From CABZJG01 sp902512685 (lineage in GTDB: Bacteria > Pseudomonadota > Alphaproteobacteria > Rhodobacterales > Rhodobacteraceae), in the NCBI GenBank assembly GCA_051201605.1, contig CP179201.1, positions 62,001 through 126,000 of the forward strand: a stretch of DNA of 64,000 bases. Reading direction: 5' to 3'. The notes beneath the pieces are model-generated. The model saw only the letters and a program-made list of their open reading frames with translations, searched no databases and had not been told where the DNA came from. The position numbers were made by a program, and so were the translations under genes. Positions within the stretch are counted from its first letter, which is position 1, and the number at the start of each line of letters is the position of its first letter. Of the stretch, positions 18,238-27,412 are shown one piece after another.

Positions 18238-19148
18238 TGGGATCGGATTTTGTCGCATTAAGTTTACCACCATTACTCATTGGCCTTTGTGCGTCGATGG
18301 CTTGCGCCTTGCCTGGAAACTTCCTCATACTTCGTAAACAGGCGTTAATAGGGGATGCAATTAGCCACGTTGTCCTGCCGGGTATTGTTGTCGCCTTCTT
18401 GTTCACTGGTCAGGTGTCAACCTGGCCTATGATGATTGGTGCGGCAGGGGCCGCGATTACAGCAGTTTTGTTAATTGAGCTTATTCGCCGGGTCGGCCGA
18501 ATCGAGTCTGGCGCCGCTATGGGGGTGATATTTACGTCGATGTTTGCAGCGGGTGTGTTGTTGTTAGAACAGTCAGATACCAGCCAAGTTCACCTGGATG
18601 TTGAGCATGCGCTGTTCGGAAACTTAGAGAGCTTGATTTGGCTTGATGCGGAAGGCTGGGCATCACTTTTCCAAATAAAAGCTCTAGCGGGTTTGCCCGT
18701 AGAACTGCTGCGTATGGCGACCGTTCTGTTGGCGGTTTCTGCTTTTGTATATATTTTTTGGCGCCCGCTTGCCTTGATATGTTTTGATGACCCCTATGCG
18801 CGCACCCGGGGAATAGCGACAACCGCTCTTGGGTTTGCCCTAGTAACCTTAACAGCGATAGCTGCCGTTGCCGCTTTTGACGCGGTTGGATCGATTATTG
18901 TCATTGCAATGATCATTTGTCCGCCTGCAACAGCGCGATTGATGGTGAATAGCTTGCGCTCTCAGGTTATCTATAGTCAGGTGTTGGCTTTTGTGGCGAC
19001 TGTGATTGGATATATGTTTGCCGGTTATGTGCCTTTATGGCTCGGCTTTTCAAATACATTGAGTGCAGCTGGAATGATAGCCTCGATGAGCGGAGTATTT
19101 CTTGCCTGCGCAGCACTTTTTGGGCCTCATAGGCGACGAAATATTTAA
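18237..19148 (+). CDS. sitD: Metal ABC transporter permease (SitD/TroD type)
   Basis: 303 residues, a cluster A-I permease without a C-terminal extension. The conserved GDAISHVVLPGIV loop is near residue 40, and eight or so hydrophobic segments follow. It pairs with the longer SitC-type permease to form a heterodimeric channel. The ATG overlaps the preceding stop codon by one base. Last gene of the operon; the next gene, on the opposite strand, ends 20 bases later. Confidence 0.92.
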   Translation: MGSDFVALSLPPLLIGLCASMACALPGNFLILRKQALIGDAISHVVLPGIVVAFLFTGQVSTWPMMIGAAGAAITAVLLIELIRRVGRIESGAAMGVIFTSMFAAGVLLLEQSDTSQVHLDVEHALFGNLESLIWLDAEGWASLFQIKALAGLPVELLRMATVLLAVSAFVYIFWRPLALICFDDPYARTRGIATTALGFALVTLTAIAAVAAFDAVGSIIVIAMIICPPATARLMVNSLRSQVIYSQVLAFVATVIGYMFAGYVPLWLGFSNTLSAAGMIASMSGVFLACAALFGPHRRRNI

Positions 19149-19168
19149 GTTCAATTAGTGAACCAAAA

Positions 19169-20164
19169 TTAGCGAGTGTACATTTGTTTCTTCTGGGCGC
19201 GCGTTCGCACGGTTGCTTGTCCGGAGCCATCATGAAAAGAGCCAAACCACCGATCCCAAGGCATTTCCACGGTCCCATAGTTGCATTCAAAATATCTGTG
19301 ATGCAGCTGATGAAAAAAATCTCCAATTTTTGACCGTTCTTTATCAGCAAAATATAATTGTTCGAAACCAGAATGGGAAAAAACTGGGTGAATCGATTGC
19401 ATATAACCATGAAATAAAACGTGAATTGGATGGCTTGGAACAATTAAGTGAATCGCAAAATTGGTATAAAATAATAGGTGTTCCAAAGGGTGCATCGAAA
19501 TACCGGACCAGGGCCCAACGTTAATATTCCGGTGATGAAGGGCATGCGCCACTTTATAAAGTGGGGGCCAGTGTAGGGCGCGGTGGATCCAATAAAAATG
19601 AAAGCTTGCCCAAACAATTAAAAAGGGAAACATTAGAAAAAACCAAACGGGATGCTCAGGAAACAGAAATGCAGGGGCATACCCGTTGGCCATCGACCAG
19701 TAAATGAGACACTGCGCAAATGACCATAGGGTCACGCCGCTTGCCAAAGACCAGAACATATTGTCAAAAACCTGATTGCGAAAGGTAAAGCTGCCATTGT
19801 CTTTTGCCGGATCACGCGGGTCGTATTTAAAGCGCTTTTCCTGCCCGCGCCACTTGTAAAGCCAGAAGTGCAAAAGCCCAGCGCACAGGATATGCGGGAT
19901 GAGATTTGCAAGCCAAACCCGCAGTATCCAGCCAATTTGGACGTTGCCCATAGCTTTTAAAGGCGGCAGAAATAGATAAAAAACGACCAAAGCCAATACC
20001 ACGGCCAGCGTGGTGGTTGAGGCCGCAAGCCAATAAGACGCATACCATCGAAGGATCGCCCCAAGGTCTAGGGGCCATTTGAAAAATGGGTTCAAGGCAA
20101 CGGGATGGGAAGGCCAGTAATGCCAGCGCGCTGCTTCCGGGTCTTGTTCAAATCCTTCAGACAT
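19169..20164 (-). CDS. Sterol desaturase / fatty acid hydroxylase family membrane protein
   Basis: 331 residues with four or more hydrophobic segments and the histidine clusters that bind the di-iron centre: HFYWIHRALHW near residue 192, HALHHRN near 211, and HQLHHRYFECNYG near 287. It would hydroxylate or desaturate a lipid at the inner membrane; the substrate is unknown (sterol, carotenoid, fatty acid and ornithine lipids are all known in the family). A GAGGA ribosome site precedes the ATG. The gene starts 9 bases after the class II aldolase-like gene, so they probably form an operon, although no shared pathway is obvious. Confidence 0.88.
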   Translation of the reverse strand: MSEGFEQDPEAARWHYWPSHPVALNPFFKWPLDLGAILRWYASYWLAASTTTLAVVLALVVFYLFLPPLKAMGNVQIGWILRVWLANLIPHILCAGLLHFWLYKWRGQEKRFKYDPRDPAKDNGSFTFRNQVFDNMFWSLASGVTLWSFAQCLIYWSMANGYAPAFLFPEHPVWFFLMFPFLIVWASFHFYWIHRALHWPPLYKVAHALHHRNINVGPWSGISMHPLEHLLFYTNFAIHLIVPSHPIHVLFHGYMQSIHPVFSHSGFEQLYFADKERSKIGDFFHQLHHRYFECNYGTVEMPWDRWFGSFHDGSGQATVRTRAQKKQMYTR

Positions 20165-20173
20165 GTGGGGTCC

Positions 20174-20929
20174 TCATTGACTGTAATCAGAACTTTCATC
20201 GTCTAAAATGGCTTTAAGCTCGGCCAGATGACGCGTGGCTTGATCGGGATAATCTTCGATTTCCTGAGCGGTCTTTTCCGCAATTTCATCTGAAAGGATG
20301 CGAAGCGGACGGCCTGTTTGCAAAGCCCGGACATAAGTTTCCGCTGCACGTTCAAAGTAATACAGCCGATTAAAGGTTTCCGCTATGGTTTTCCCAATGA
20401 CCATAACGCCATGATTTCCCATAATCATAACCGTCTTCTTGGGGTCCTTTAGCAGCGCGGCACATCTTTCACCCTCTTCTTCAAAGGCAAGTCCCCCGTA
20501 ATGCTCGTCTATCACAAACCTGTTAAAGAAAATCGCAGTGTTTTGATCAATGGGCTGCAAGCGGCTGTCTGCAAGGCTTGCTAGGACGGTTGCATGCATG
20601 GAATGTACATGCATCACACATCTTGCATGGGGACAGTGGCGATGGATGGCACCGTGCAGGGACCACGCGGTGGGGTCGGGGGCATTGGGCCCCTCTGCCG
20701 TCTTGGGGTTTTCGGCATCAAGCTCAATCAGATCGCTGGCTTTAATGCGCGAAAAATGCATCTGATTGGGGTTCATTAAAAACTGTGTGCCACGTTCATT
20801 CACCGCGAATGAAAAATGATTGGCCACTCCTTCATGCAGGTTTAGCCGCGCGGTCCAGCGAAAGCTCGCCGCTAAATCAACACGTTCCTGCCAATTCCCA
20901 ATGTTTGTTCGTAAACTTGTAACGGCCAT
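20174..20929 (-). CDS. Class II aldolase/adducin family protein
   Basis: A zinc-dependent aldolase or epimerase fold, about 251 residues. Metal ligands are in MHVHSMHA near residue 105 and a further His near 160; GNHGVMVIG near 170 is the family phosphate-side motif. The ATG at 20929 has an AAGGAG site 5 bases away; the upstream in-frame GTG at 20935 overlaps that site and is rejected. A 45-bp phased repeat lies 139 bp upstream. The substrate cannot be read; members act on sugar phosphates or small carbonyl acids. Probably cotranscribed with the sterol desaturase family gene. Confidence 0.88.
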   Translation of the reverse strand: MAVTSLRTNIGNWQERVDLAASFRWTARLNLHEGVANHFSFAVNERGTQFLMNPNQMHFSRIKASDLIELDAENPKTAEGPNAPDPTAWSLHGAIHRHCPHARCVMHVHSMHATVLASLADSRLQPIDQNTAIFFNRFVIDEHYGGLAFEEEGERCAALLKDPKKTVMIMGNHGVMVIGKTIAETFNRLYYFERAAETYVRALQTGRPLRILSDEIAEKTAQEIEDYPDQATRHLAELKAILDDESSDYSQ

Positions 20930-21068
20930 GTCCACTCCTTTTTCCTATATTAGATCACCCATTTTTGGCTTTCCCTGTCTTGTTTGCGACGCTCACAGGG
21001 GCCTAAAAACGGCAAGATTGATAAACATGAAAATTCAAAAAGATAATTCTTATCGGCATTTTAGATGT

Positions 21069-21113
21069 CGGTATTGCGTCGGTATTGCGGCAGTATCGCG
21101 CAGGTCGCATTTT
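21069..21113 (+). repeat. 45-bp phased repeat element, copy B
   Basis: Three 11-base units (21069-21079, 21080-21090, 21091-21101) close to CGGTATTGCGT, then a 12-base unit (21102-21113) starting AGGTC and ending TTTT. Same length and unit order as the element at 5349-5393. It lies between the stop of the VOC gene and the start of the class II aldolase gene, 139 bp from that start, in the same relative orientation as copy A has to dapD. Confidence 0.7.
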
Positions 21114-21139
21114 AGGCCCAAATATAGGCAATACAATCG

Positions 21140-21559
21140 CTAAAGCCGCCGTGAGGGCACCCAAAGATAGCCATCGGGCCCCAAAATGGCGCATTCGCGA
21201 AGCCCGTGGGGTTTATCACTTGGCGCTTGCAATATCATCGCCCCAAGCGCCTCTGCCCGCGCAGCCGCCGTATCGGGATCACTGTCATACAGCCTCAGCT
21301 CAACCCCCAAACCACGCGGCGGGTTTTCGGGCAATAAAGGCAACAGCGGATGGGCGGAATACGTGGCATCACTATGCAGTTGGAAGACCTGACTTTGGTA
21401 AGCCATGATGGCAAAATCAGCCGAGGCCTGATGCGCCTTCATTTCAAACACCTGGGTTAGAAAATCAACGCAGCGCGGAACATTACTAAGCAAAATATTG
21501 ACCCCCAGACCACGAAGGGATGCGCCAAATGCATCTGCTGAAATAGTCTCAAAATCCAT
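21140..21559 (-). CDS. VOC-superfamily (glyoxalase/bleomycin resistance-like) protein
   Basis: 139 residues with the paired beta-alpha-beta-beta-beta modules of the vicinal oxygen chelate fold: the first module starts GVNILLSNVPRCVDFLT, the second RGLGVELRLYDSDPDTAAA, and the end is GPDGYLWVPSR. Metal ligand positions are only partly visible (a His near residue 55 and a Glu in VELRLY), so enzymatic activity is uncertain. A lone gene on the minus strand, upstream of the class II aldolase gene with a 210-bp gap that contains the phased repeat. Confidence 0.78.
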   Translation of the reverse strand: MDFETISADAFGASLRGLGVNILLSNVPRCVDFLTQVFEMKAHQASADFAIMAYQSQVFQLHSDATYSAHPLLPLLPENPPRGLGVELRLYDSDPDTAAARAEALGAMILQAPSDKPHGLRECAILGPDGYLWVPSRRL

Positions 21560-21721
21560 TTAAAATATCCCCTGACCTTTTTGCTGCCCTTGATTGTCTT
21601 AGGCGCCCGTGGCACTCTGGGTTATGAAAATCATACCAGAAATTCGAGCATCTGCGGACTATCTTTTCCGGCAACGGGGACAGATTACCCGACACTGGTC
21701 GTTTTATAAGAGTCTCAAAAA

Positions 21722-23206
21722 ATGACTGATACAGAAAAACACTCAAATATAACTTCTCCGCGAACGGCTGACCCCGAAGGCTTTACCGATGCTGGCAAAG
21801 CAGTTGCGCGGCTTCAAGAACTTTATCAACAGGCCACCGAATTTTTAGCCACTGCCTTTGCAGAAACACGCCAAAGCGGTGCAAAGGGTCAGCGTTTTCG
21901 GGCCTATTATCCTGAAATCCGCCTGACCTGCCGCAGCTATTCAACCGTGGACAGCCGGCTTAGTTTTGGTCATGTGGCTGGCCCCGGTACTTATGCCACC
22001 ACAGTTACGCGGCCAGATTTATTCGCCAATTATCTGCGGCAGCAAATTACGCTTTTGTTGGAAAACCACCAGACGGAAATATTTATTGGTCCGTCAAAGA
22101 CCCCTATACCGATCCATTTTGCGCTTTTGAATGATACAGCGCTCAGCCCATCGGCGGCCACAGCGGCGGAATTTTCGCTGCGCGATGTATTTGATGTACC
22201 CGATCTGACCACCACCAATGATGATATTGTCAACGGGGTTTTCAAAAGCGCAAGCGACGGAACCGATCCATTGGGGCCCTTTACCGCCCAGCGGGTGGAT
22301 TATTCACTTGCACGGCTTGCCCATTACACGGCCACCGATGTTGAACACTTTCAAAATTACGTGCTTTTTACAAACTACCAGTTTTATGTATCCGAATTTG
22401 AAGCCTATGCGCGGCAGGCATTGGCCGATCCCGAAAGCGGCTATACAAGCTTTGTCAGCCCCGGCAATCAGATAATCACCGATCCTAAGGCGGATATCCC
22501 CACTACGGGCAGCACGCCGCAGATGCCGACCTATCATTTAACGCGCGCCAACGGCAATGGGATCACTTTGGTCAATATCGGCGTCGGCCCCTCAAATGCA
22601 AAAACTGCCACCGATCATATTGCTGTTTTACGGCCTCATGCCTGGGTGATGTTGGGCCATTGCGCGGGGTTGCGAAACTCGCAAAGTCTGGGTGATTTTG
22701 TGCTTGCGCACGCCTATCTGCGCGAAGACAAAGTGCTTGATGCCGACCTTCCTTCTTGGGTGCCAATTCCGGCGCTGGCCGAGGTTCAGATTGCCCTAGA
22801 AACTGCGGTGGCAAATGTCACCGAATTGCAGGGCTTCGAGCTTAAAAAAATCATGCGTACCGGCACGGTGGCCACAGTGGATAATCGCAATTGGGAATTG
22901 CGCGATCACTCTGGCCCAGTGCAGCGGCTAAGCCAGTCGCGGGCTATTGCTTTGGATATGGAAAGTGCCACGATTGCGGGCAATGGTTTTCGCTTTAGGG
23001 TGCCCTATGGAACGCTGCTGTGTGTGTCGGATAAACCGCTGCACGGCGAGCTAAAATTGCCCGGCATGGCATCAGAATTTTACAAAACACAGGTTTCGCG
23101 GCACCTGGAAGTCGGAATTCGGGCCATGGAAAGTTTGCAAAATATGCCCCTTGAAAGGTTGCACAGCCGGAAATTACGCAGCTTTGACGAAACAGCATTC
23201 CTATAA
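21722..23206 (+). CDS. amn: AMP nucleosidase
   Basis: Hydrolyses AMP to adenine and ribose 5-phosphate, adjusting the adenylate pool. 494 residues, the full family length. The N-terminal AMP-nucleosidase-specific domain (to about residue 190) includes RAYYPEIRLTCRSYSTVDSR; the C-terminal half is a nucleoside-phosphorylase fold with NIGVGPSNAKTATDH near 288 and LDMESATIAGNGFR near 416, where the Glu contacts the ribose. No strong ribosome site is seen before the ATG. Monocistronic; the HU gene follows 132 bases later. Confidence 0.96.
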   Translation: MTDTEKHSNITSPRTADPEGFTDAGKAVARLQELYQQATEFLATAFAETRQSGAKGQRFRAYYPEIRLTCRSYSTVDSRLSFGHVAGPGTYATTVTRPDLFANYLRQQITLLLENHQTEIFIGPSKTPIPIHFALLNDTALSPSAATAAEFSLRDVFDVPDLTTTNDDIVNGVFKSASDGTDPLGPFTAQRVDYSLARLAHYTATDVEHFQNYVLFTNYQFYVSEFEAYARQALADPESGYTSFVSPGNQIITDPKADIPTTGSTPQMPTYHLTRANGNGITLVNIGVGPSNAKTATDHIAVLRPHAWVMLGHCAGLRNSQSLGDFVLAHAYLREDKVLDADLPSWVPIPALAEVQIALETAVANVTELQGFELKKIMRTGTVATVDNRNWELRDHSGPVQRLSQSRAIALDMESATIAGNGFRFRVPYGTLLCVSDKPLHGELKLPGMASEFYKTQVSRHLEVGIRAMESLQNMPLERLHSRKLRSFDETAFL

Positions 23207-23338
23207 ATTCGCCAAAATTGGGAAAAAATGCATGTTTTTCGTATCATTGTACCCACTACTTGTTGTGTTTGATAACAACATTCCATTAGAAACTTAGCGT
23301 GAGGCCCTAAAAGTTGGGCAGTTAAGGAGAAACCTAAA

Positions 23339-23626
23339 ATGTCGAAACCAATGACGAAAACACAACTTGTTGCTGCTCTGGCCGAGGATATGGGTACAGA
23401 TAAGAAATCAGCTGCTGCTGCGCTGGACGCAATGTGCAACCTAATCACACGCGAAGTATCTGGCGGCGGTGCCGTTACATTGCCAGGCGTTGGCAAAATC
23501 ATGTGCCGTGAAAGACCCGAGCGCATGGTACGCAACCCAGCCACCGGTGAGCAGTTCAAAAAAGATGCAGATAAGGTGGTCAAAATGACCATTGCGAAAG
23601 CTCTTAAGGATAGCGTGAACGGCTAA
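23339..23626 (+). CDS. HU-family DNA-binding protein
   Basis: A 95-residue histone-like nucleoid protein. The alpha-helical dimerisation half (KTQLVAALAEDMGTDKKSA) is followed by the beta arm, including GVGKIMCRERPERMVRNPATGE, whose RNPATGE tip intercalates in DNA. The Pro in that motif is conserved. An AAGGAG site is 9 bases before the ATG. Monocistronic, ending at a strong terminator. A Cys in the arm (MCRER) is unusual for HU but is probably harmless. Confidence 0.97.
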   Translation: MSKPMTKTQLVAALAEDMGTDKKSAAAALDAMCNLITREVSGGGAVTLPGVGKIMCRERPERMVRNPATGEQFKKDADKVVKMTIAKALKDSVNG

Positions 23627-23653
23627 TTTTTAAGCCTGTATTATTGAGAAATT

Positions 23654-23678
23654 AGGGCCGCGAGAGCGGCCCTTTTCA
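23654..23678 (+). terminator. Rho-independent terminator of the HU gene
   Basis: Perfect 8-bp stem AGGGCCGC/GCGGCCCT around a GAGA tetraloop, followed by TTT, 27 bases after the HU stop codon. Confidence 0.88.
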
Positions 23679-23727
23679 TTGGTGGTGAACTGTGCCAGCA
23701 ATACAGCAGTTTAGGCAAAGGGAAGCT

Positions 23728-24615
23728 ATGGACTTTCGGGCAATTCTGATGGGGCTAGGATTTGCCCTGATGTGGTCATCGGCCTTTAGTTCCGCACGGG
23801 TGATTGTTGCCTATGCGCCGCCTCTTGCAGCGCTGTCGCTCAGGTTTTTGCTTTCAGGGTTAATCGGTTTGTGTATTGCTTGGATACTGGGCCAAAGCCT
23901 GCGTCTTACACCGGCGCAATGGCGCGCAACCATCATCTTTGGCATCTTTCAAAACGCGCTTTATTTGGGTTTGAACTTTGTTGCTATGCAATGGATTGAA
24001 GCCTCACTTGCGTCAATCATTGCCTCGTCTATGCCGTTGATGGTGGCCCTGGCGGGGTGGATTATATTTCGTGACCGCCTGCCCTTACTGGGCAGCGTCG
24101 GTTTGGGACTTGGGTTTTTTGGTGTCGCCTTGATTATGGGGTTGCGGATTGAGGGCGGCGCCGATGCGCTGGGCCTTGCGCTTTGCGTAATTGCAGCGCT
24201 CGCCCTAACCGTGGCCACCCTGACCCTGCGCGGCGCAAGTTTGGGCGGCAACGTGATGATGATTGTCGGATTGCAAATGATTGTCGGTTCGCTCTGCCTC
24301 GGGGCAGCATCTTTGGGGTTTGAAGAAATTACCGTGATCTGGAACTGGCAACTGGTGGCCGCATTTTTCTATACCACTTTGGTGCCGGGACTGGCGGCAA
24401 CTTTTTTGTGGTTTATGCTGGTCAACCGGATTGGCGCGGTCAAAGCGGCGACGTTTCATTTTCTAAACCCGTTTTTTGGGGTGCTGATTGCGGCGCTGGT
24501 GCTTGGCGAAGCGCTCAGCGTGCTTGATTTCGTCGGCGTGATTATTATCACTGCGGGAATTCTTGCGGTGCAGCTGTCGAAACAGGACGGCGCCCAGCCA
24601 AGCAATCCCGATTAG
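23728..24615 (+). CDS. EamA/DMT-superfamily transporter
   Basis: A ten-segment inner-membrane exporter made of two EamA repeats (about residues 5-130 and 150-285); the second repeat shows LVPGLAATFLWFMLVNRIGAV and the end FLNPFFGVLIAALVLGE. The substrate is probably a small metabolite or amino acid; this is family knowledge, not visible here. The ATG at 23728 with AAGGGA upstream is used; the upstream in-frame GTG at 23692 lies next to the HU terminator and adds a non-membrane stretch. The last 4 bases overlap the end of aroC on the other strand. Confidence 0.9.
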   Translation: MDFRAILMGLGFALMWSSAFSSARVIVAYAPPLAALSLRFLLSGLIGLCIAWILGQSLRLTPAQWRATIIFGIFQNALYLGLNFVAMQWIEASLASIIASSMPLMVALAGWIIFRDRLPLLGSVGLGLGFFGVALIMGLRIEGGADALGLALCVIAALALTVATLTLRGASLGGNVMMIVGLQMIVGSLCLGAASLGFEEITVIWNWQLVAAFFYTTLVPGLAATFLWFMLVNRIGAVKAATFHFLNPFFGVLIAALVLGEALSVLDFVGVIIITAGILAVQLSKQDGAQPSNPD

Positions 24616-25715
24616 CCGATTGTCCCTTTGGTATCGCCCATCTGCCCGCGGTGCAGCAGGGCATGATCCAGCAGGACACAGGCCATCATCGCTTCGCCCA
24701 CCGGAACCGCGCGAATGCCAACACACGGGTCATGCCGGCCTTTGGTGACCACTTCTATTGCTTCGCCTGATTTGCTAATCGATTGCCGCGGGGTCAGGAT
24801 CGAGGATGTGGGTTTCACCGCAAATCTGACCACGATGTCCTGACCGGTGGAAATACCGCCCAAGATGCCGCCGGCATGGTTGGATGAATAGACCGGCTGG
24901 CCATCATTGCCCATAAAAATCTCATCAGCGTTGGCCTCACCCGTTAGTGCAGCTGAAGCCATGCCTTCGCCTATTTCCACGCCCTTGACCGCATTGATCG
25001 ACATCATCGCAGCCGCCAGATCGGTATCCAGCTTGCCATAGATTGGCGCGCCAAGCCCGGCCGGCACGCCGCTGGCCACCACTTCGATCACCGCGCCCAC
25101 AGAATTATGCGACTTGCGGATACCATCAAGATAGCCCGCCCAGTTCGTCGCAGCCTCTGCGTCGGGCACCCAGAAATCGTTTTGGTCGATCTGATCCCAG
25201 TCAAAATTTTCGCGGTTGATATGCTGCGATCCCATCTGCACCATATAGCCTTTGATCTTCAGGTTTGGCATGATCTGCCCAAGCGCCGCCCGCGCCACGC
25301 CGCTGGCCGCCACCCGCGCGGCCGTTTCGCGCGCAGAAGAGCGCCCGCCGCCGCGATAATCGCGAATGCCGTATTTCTGCCAATAGGTGATATCCGCATG
25401 CCCCGGTCTAAACGTCTCGGTGATATCGCCATAATCTTTCGAGCGCTGGTCAGTGTTGCGGATCATAAGCTGGATTGGCATGCCGGTGGTTTTGCCTTCA
25501 AACACACCCGATAGGATTTCAACCGCGTCCGGCTCGCGCCGCTGGGTGGTATATTTACTTTGCCCCGGTTTGCGCCGGTCAAGCCAGTGCTGCAGCATCG
25601 CGGCATCAACCGCCACCCCCGGAGGACAGCCGTCCACCGTGGCGCCCAGCGCGGGCCCGTGGCTTTCGCCCCAGGTGGTCACGCGAAACAGATGGCCGAA
25701 TGTGTTGATGCTCAT
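24612..25715 (-). CDS. aroC: Chorismate synthase
   Basis: Forms chorismate from 5-enolpyruvylshikimate 3-phosphate with reduced FMN; last step of the shikimate pathway. 367 residues. Conserved motifs: TTWGESHGPALG near residue 11, GGGRSSARETAARVAAG-like segment near 125, and GRHDPCVGIRAVPVGEA near 330. The ATG at 25715 has AAAGGAG 8 bases upstream; the upstream in-frame TTG at 25733 lies in the ribosome site and is rejected. It sits beside a small membrane-protein gene, 53 bases upstream on the same strand. Confidence 0.97.
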   Translation of the reverse strand: MSINTFGHLFRVTTWGESHGPALGATVDGCPPGVAVDAAMLQHWLDRRKPGQSKYTTQRREPDAVEILSGVFEGKTTGMPIQLMIRNTDQRSKDYGDITETFRPGHADITYWQKYGIRDYRGGGRSSARETAARVAASGVARAALGQIMPNLKIKGYMVQMGSQHINRENFDWDQIDQNDFWVPDAEAATNWAGYLDGIRKSHNSVGAVIEVVASGVPAGLGAPIYGKLDTDLAAAMMSINAVKGVEIGEGMASAALTGEANADEIFMGNDGQPVYSSNHAGGILGGISTGQDIVVRFAVKPTSSILTPRQSISKSGEAIEVVTKGRHDPCVGIRAVPVGEAMMACVLLDHALLHRGQMGDTKGTIG

Positions 25716-25768
25716 CAGGGCACTCCTTTGCAATCAGCAAATAATCGCCCTGCGCCGCGGTGACAAGT

Positions 25769-25990
25769 TTATTCGTCTTTGCCTGTCTTTTGGCGGTGCT
25801 GTGAAGCCCTGTTGATATAGGTGATCAGCCGATCAACGACTAAAACCAGACTGGCTATTGCCCAGATCGGCAATTCAAACGCCGAAACCCATGTGAGAAA
25901 AAGATAAAGGGTCCAAACCGACCCCAGTTCAAACCATATTAAAATAAGCCGCGTTCCCCCAAAGGGCGCCTCACATTTTTTAAGAGGCAT
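25769..25990 (-). CDS. Small membrane protein of unknown function
   Basis: 73 residues with two hydrophobic segments (about 15-34 and 40-58) and a basic C-terminal tail. No family is recognised. No clear ribosome site is seen before the ATG, so the start is uncertain. It lies on the same strand as aroC, 53 bases before the aroC start, and could be cotranscribed with it. Retained because the hydrophobic pattern is coherent and no other reading frame explains the gap. Confidence 0.5.
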   Translation of the reverse strand: MPLKKCEAPFGGTRLILIWFELGSVWTLYLFLTWVSAFELPIWAIASLVLVVDRLITYINRASQHRQKTGKDE

Positions 25991-26130
25991 TCAAACCGCG
26001 CATGAACTAATAACCTAGCTCGGGTTTCATGAATGTGATACTTTACCCAATTGAAGAAGTGTCTATGAATTATCAAAATCGGATATCTTGATTATCCCCC
26101 CAAGAAACACCTTAAATCAGAGGATACAAA

Positions 26131-26940
26131 ATGATTGAAGTAGACTGGGCGCGGTTAAAAGCTCATGAGCTGCGAAAGCTGGCCAACGAAGACGCAATCG
26201 TCATATTGCCTATCACATCAATTGAACAACATGGGCCACATCTGCCCGTGATGACCGATACGCGTTTGGGACAAGAGGTTGCTCACCGAGCCGCACGCAA
26301 AGCCTATGCGAAGCGCCCAGTGGTGGTAGCCCCTACAGTTTGGTCAGGACTATCGGAGCATCATATGCCTTTTGGAGGCACACTGACCTTGTCACATGAC
26401 ACATTTAGACGGGTGTTGCGGGATCTAATTGAGGCTATAACGCGGCAAGGATTTAAGGATATTCTTATCTCAAATGCGCATGGTGGAAACATAATTGCCA
26501 TGCAGCAGATATTGGATGAACTTTCTCCAACATCAAAAGCAACCTTGGTGGCAACCACCTACGTTATGGAAGCTGGAGAAGATCTTTCACAACACTTAGA
26601 GGATCAACTTGGGGTTATGCATGCCGGTGAAGCTGAAACCTCAATGATGCTTGTTTGTGAACCTGACCTCGTTGACCTGTCGAACGTAGATAAGATTGCA
26701 AATCCAGAAGGTGGCAAAGATTTTCTATCTGCAGGGCGTAACTCTTACAGGTGGCGGCCTTTTGCCCATATGACAGAAAATGGATTGGCGGGAAATCCAG
26801 CACGCTCCAATGCTGAGAAAGGTGAAAACATGTTAGAAGCTGGTGCAGAGGCGCTGGCAAAGCTGATGGTCGATCCCGAAACTTGGGCCGCTCCCAAAGA
26901 CTTAAGATTGGCCGAAACGGGTGGCGTACCTTTTCGCTAA
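26131..26940 (+). CDS. Creatininase family amidohydrolase
   Basis: 269 residues, cytoplasmic. The family's metal ligands are in place: SIEQHGPHLP near residue 31 (Glu and His), MTDTRLG near 42 (Asp), SNAHGGN near 115 (His) and HAGEAETS near 169 (Glu). Members cleave cyclic or linear amides such as creatinine, or act in cofactor and nucleoside pathways; the substrate here is not determined. An AGAGGA site precedes the ATG. Apparently monocistronic. Confidence 0.9.
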   Translation: MIEVDWARLKAHELRKLANEDAIVILPITSIEQHGPHLPVMTDTRLGQEVAHRAARKAYAKRPVVVAPTVWSGLSEHHMPFGGTLTLSHDTFRRVLRDLIEAITRQGFKDILISNAHGGNIIAMQQILDELSPTSKATLVATTYVMEAGEDLSQHLEDQLGVMHAGEAETSMMLVCEPDLVDLSNVDKIANPEGGKDFLSAGRNSYRWRPFAHMTENGLAGNPARSNAEKGENMLEAGAEALAKLMVDPETWAAPKDLRLAETGGVPFR

Positions 26941-27113
26941 GATGAAAGCGTTTAAGCGGCATTTGTTGATCGACTAAGGTGATTTTAAACCAAACCACTG
27001 AACAATTATATGGTGAGCGGCTGCAGGCTGAACTGTTATTTTACGTGATGAAAGAAATTTAATTTACCTGTTTTCAAAAATTTATTTTCAGACTTAAAAA
27101 AGGGATTTTAGAT

Positions 27114-27326
27114 ATGACACCTGAAGAACAAGCTATTGTTGATGATAAAACGCGCATCGAGATTACAAGATTACGCGCCGAGGTCGACAATATGCAATTA
27201 GAAACAATCTTAAAAATGGGTATGGAAACCAACAAGATAAACGCGCAACGTCTTTGGATTCCAATCTTTTTAGTAACCGGCTTTTTGGTTGCTTCGGTGA
27301 CTATAATTGACAATTTAATGAGCTAG
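27114..27326 (+). CDS. Small single-span membrane protein with a coiled-coil start
   Basis: 70 residues: a charged heptad-like N-terminus (about 1-40, with repeating Leu/Ile and Glu/Lys) and one hydrophobic segment IPIFLVTGFLVASVTII at about 48-64. A weak AAAGGGA site lies upstream. No family recognised. It precedes an antitoxin-like gene by 86 bases, but it does not look like a BrnT toxin. Confidence 0.55.
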   Translation: MTPEEQAIVDDKTRIEITRLRAEVDNMQLETILKMGMETNKINAQRLWIPIFLVTGFLVASVTIIDNLMS

Positions 27327-27412
27327 CTCCGATACGTGTTCATTACTTTTTTAGCCCGCCTTGTGTGGGATTATGTGTCTTTTGGATTAAAACACCCATT
27401 TAAGGAAAGTTT

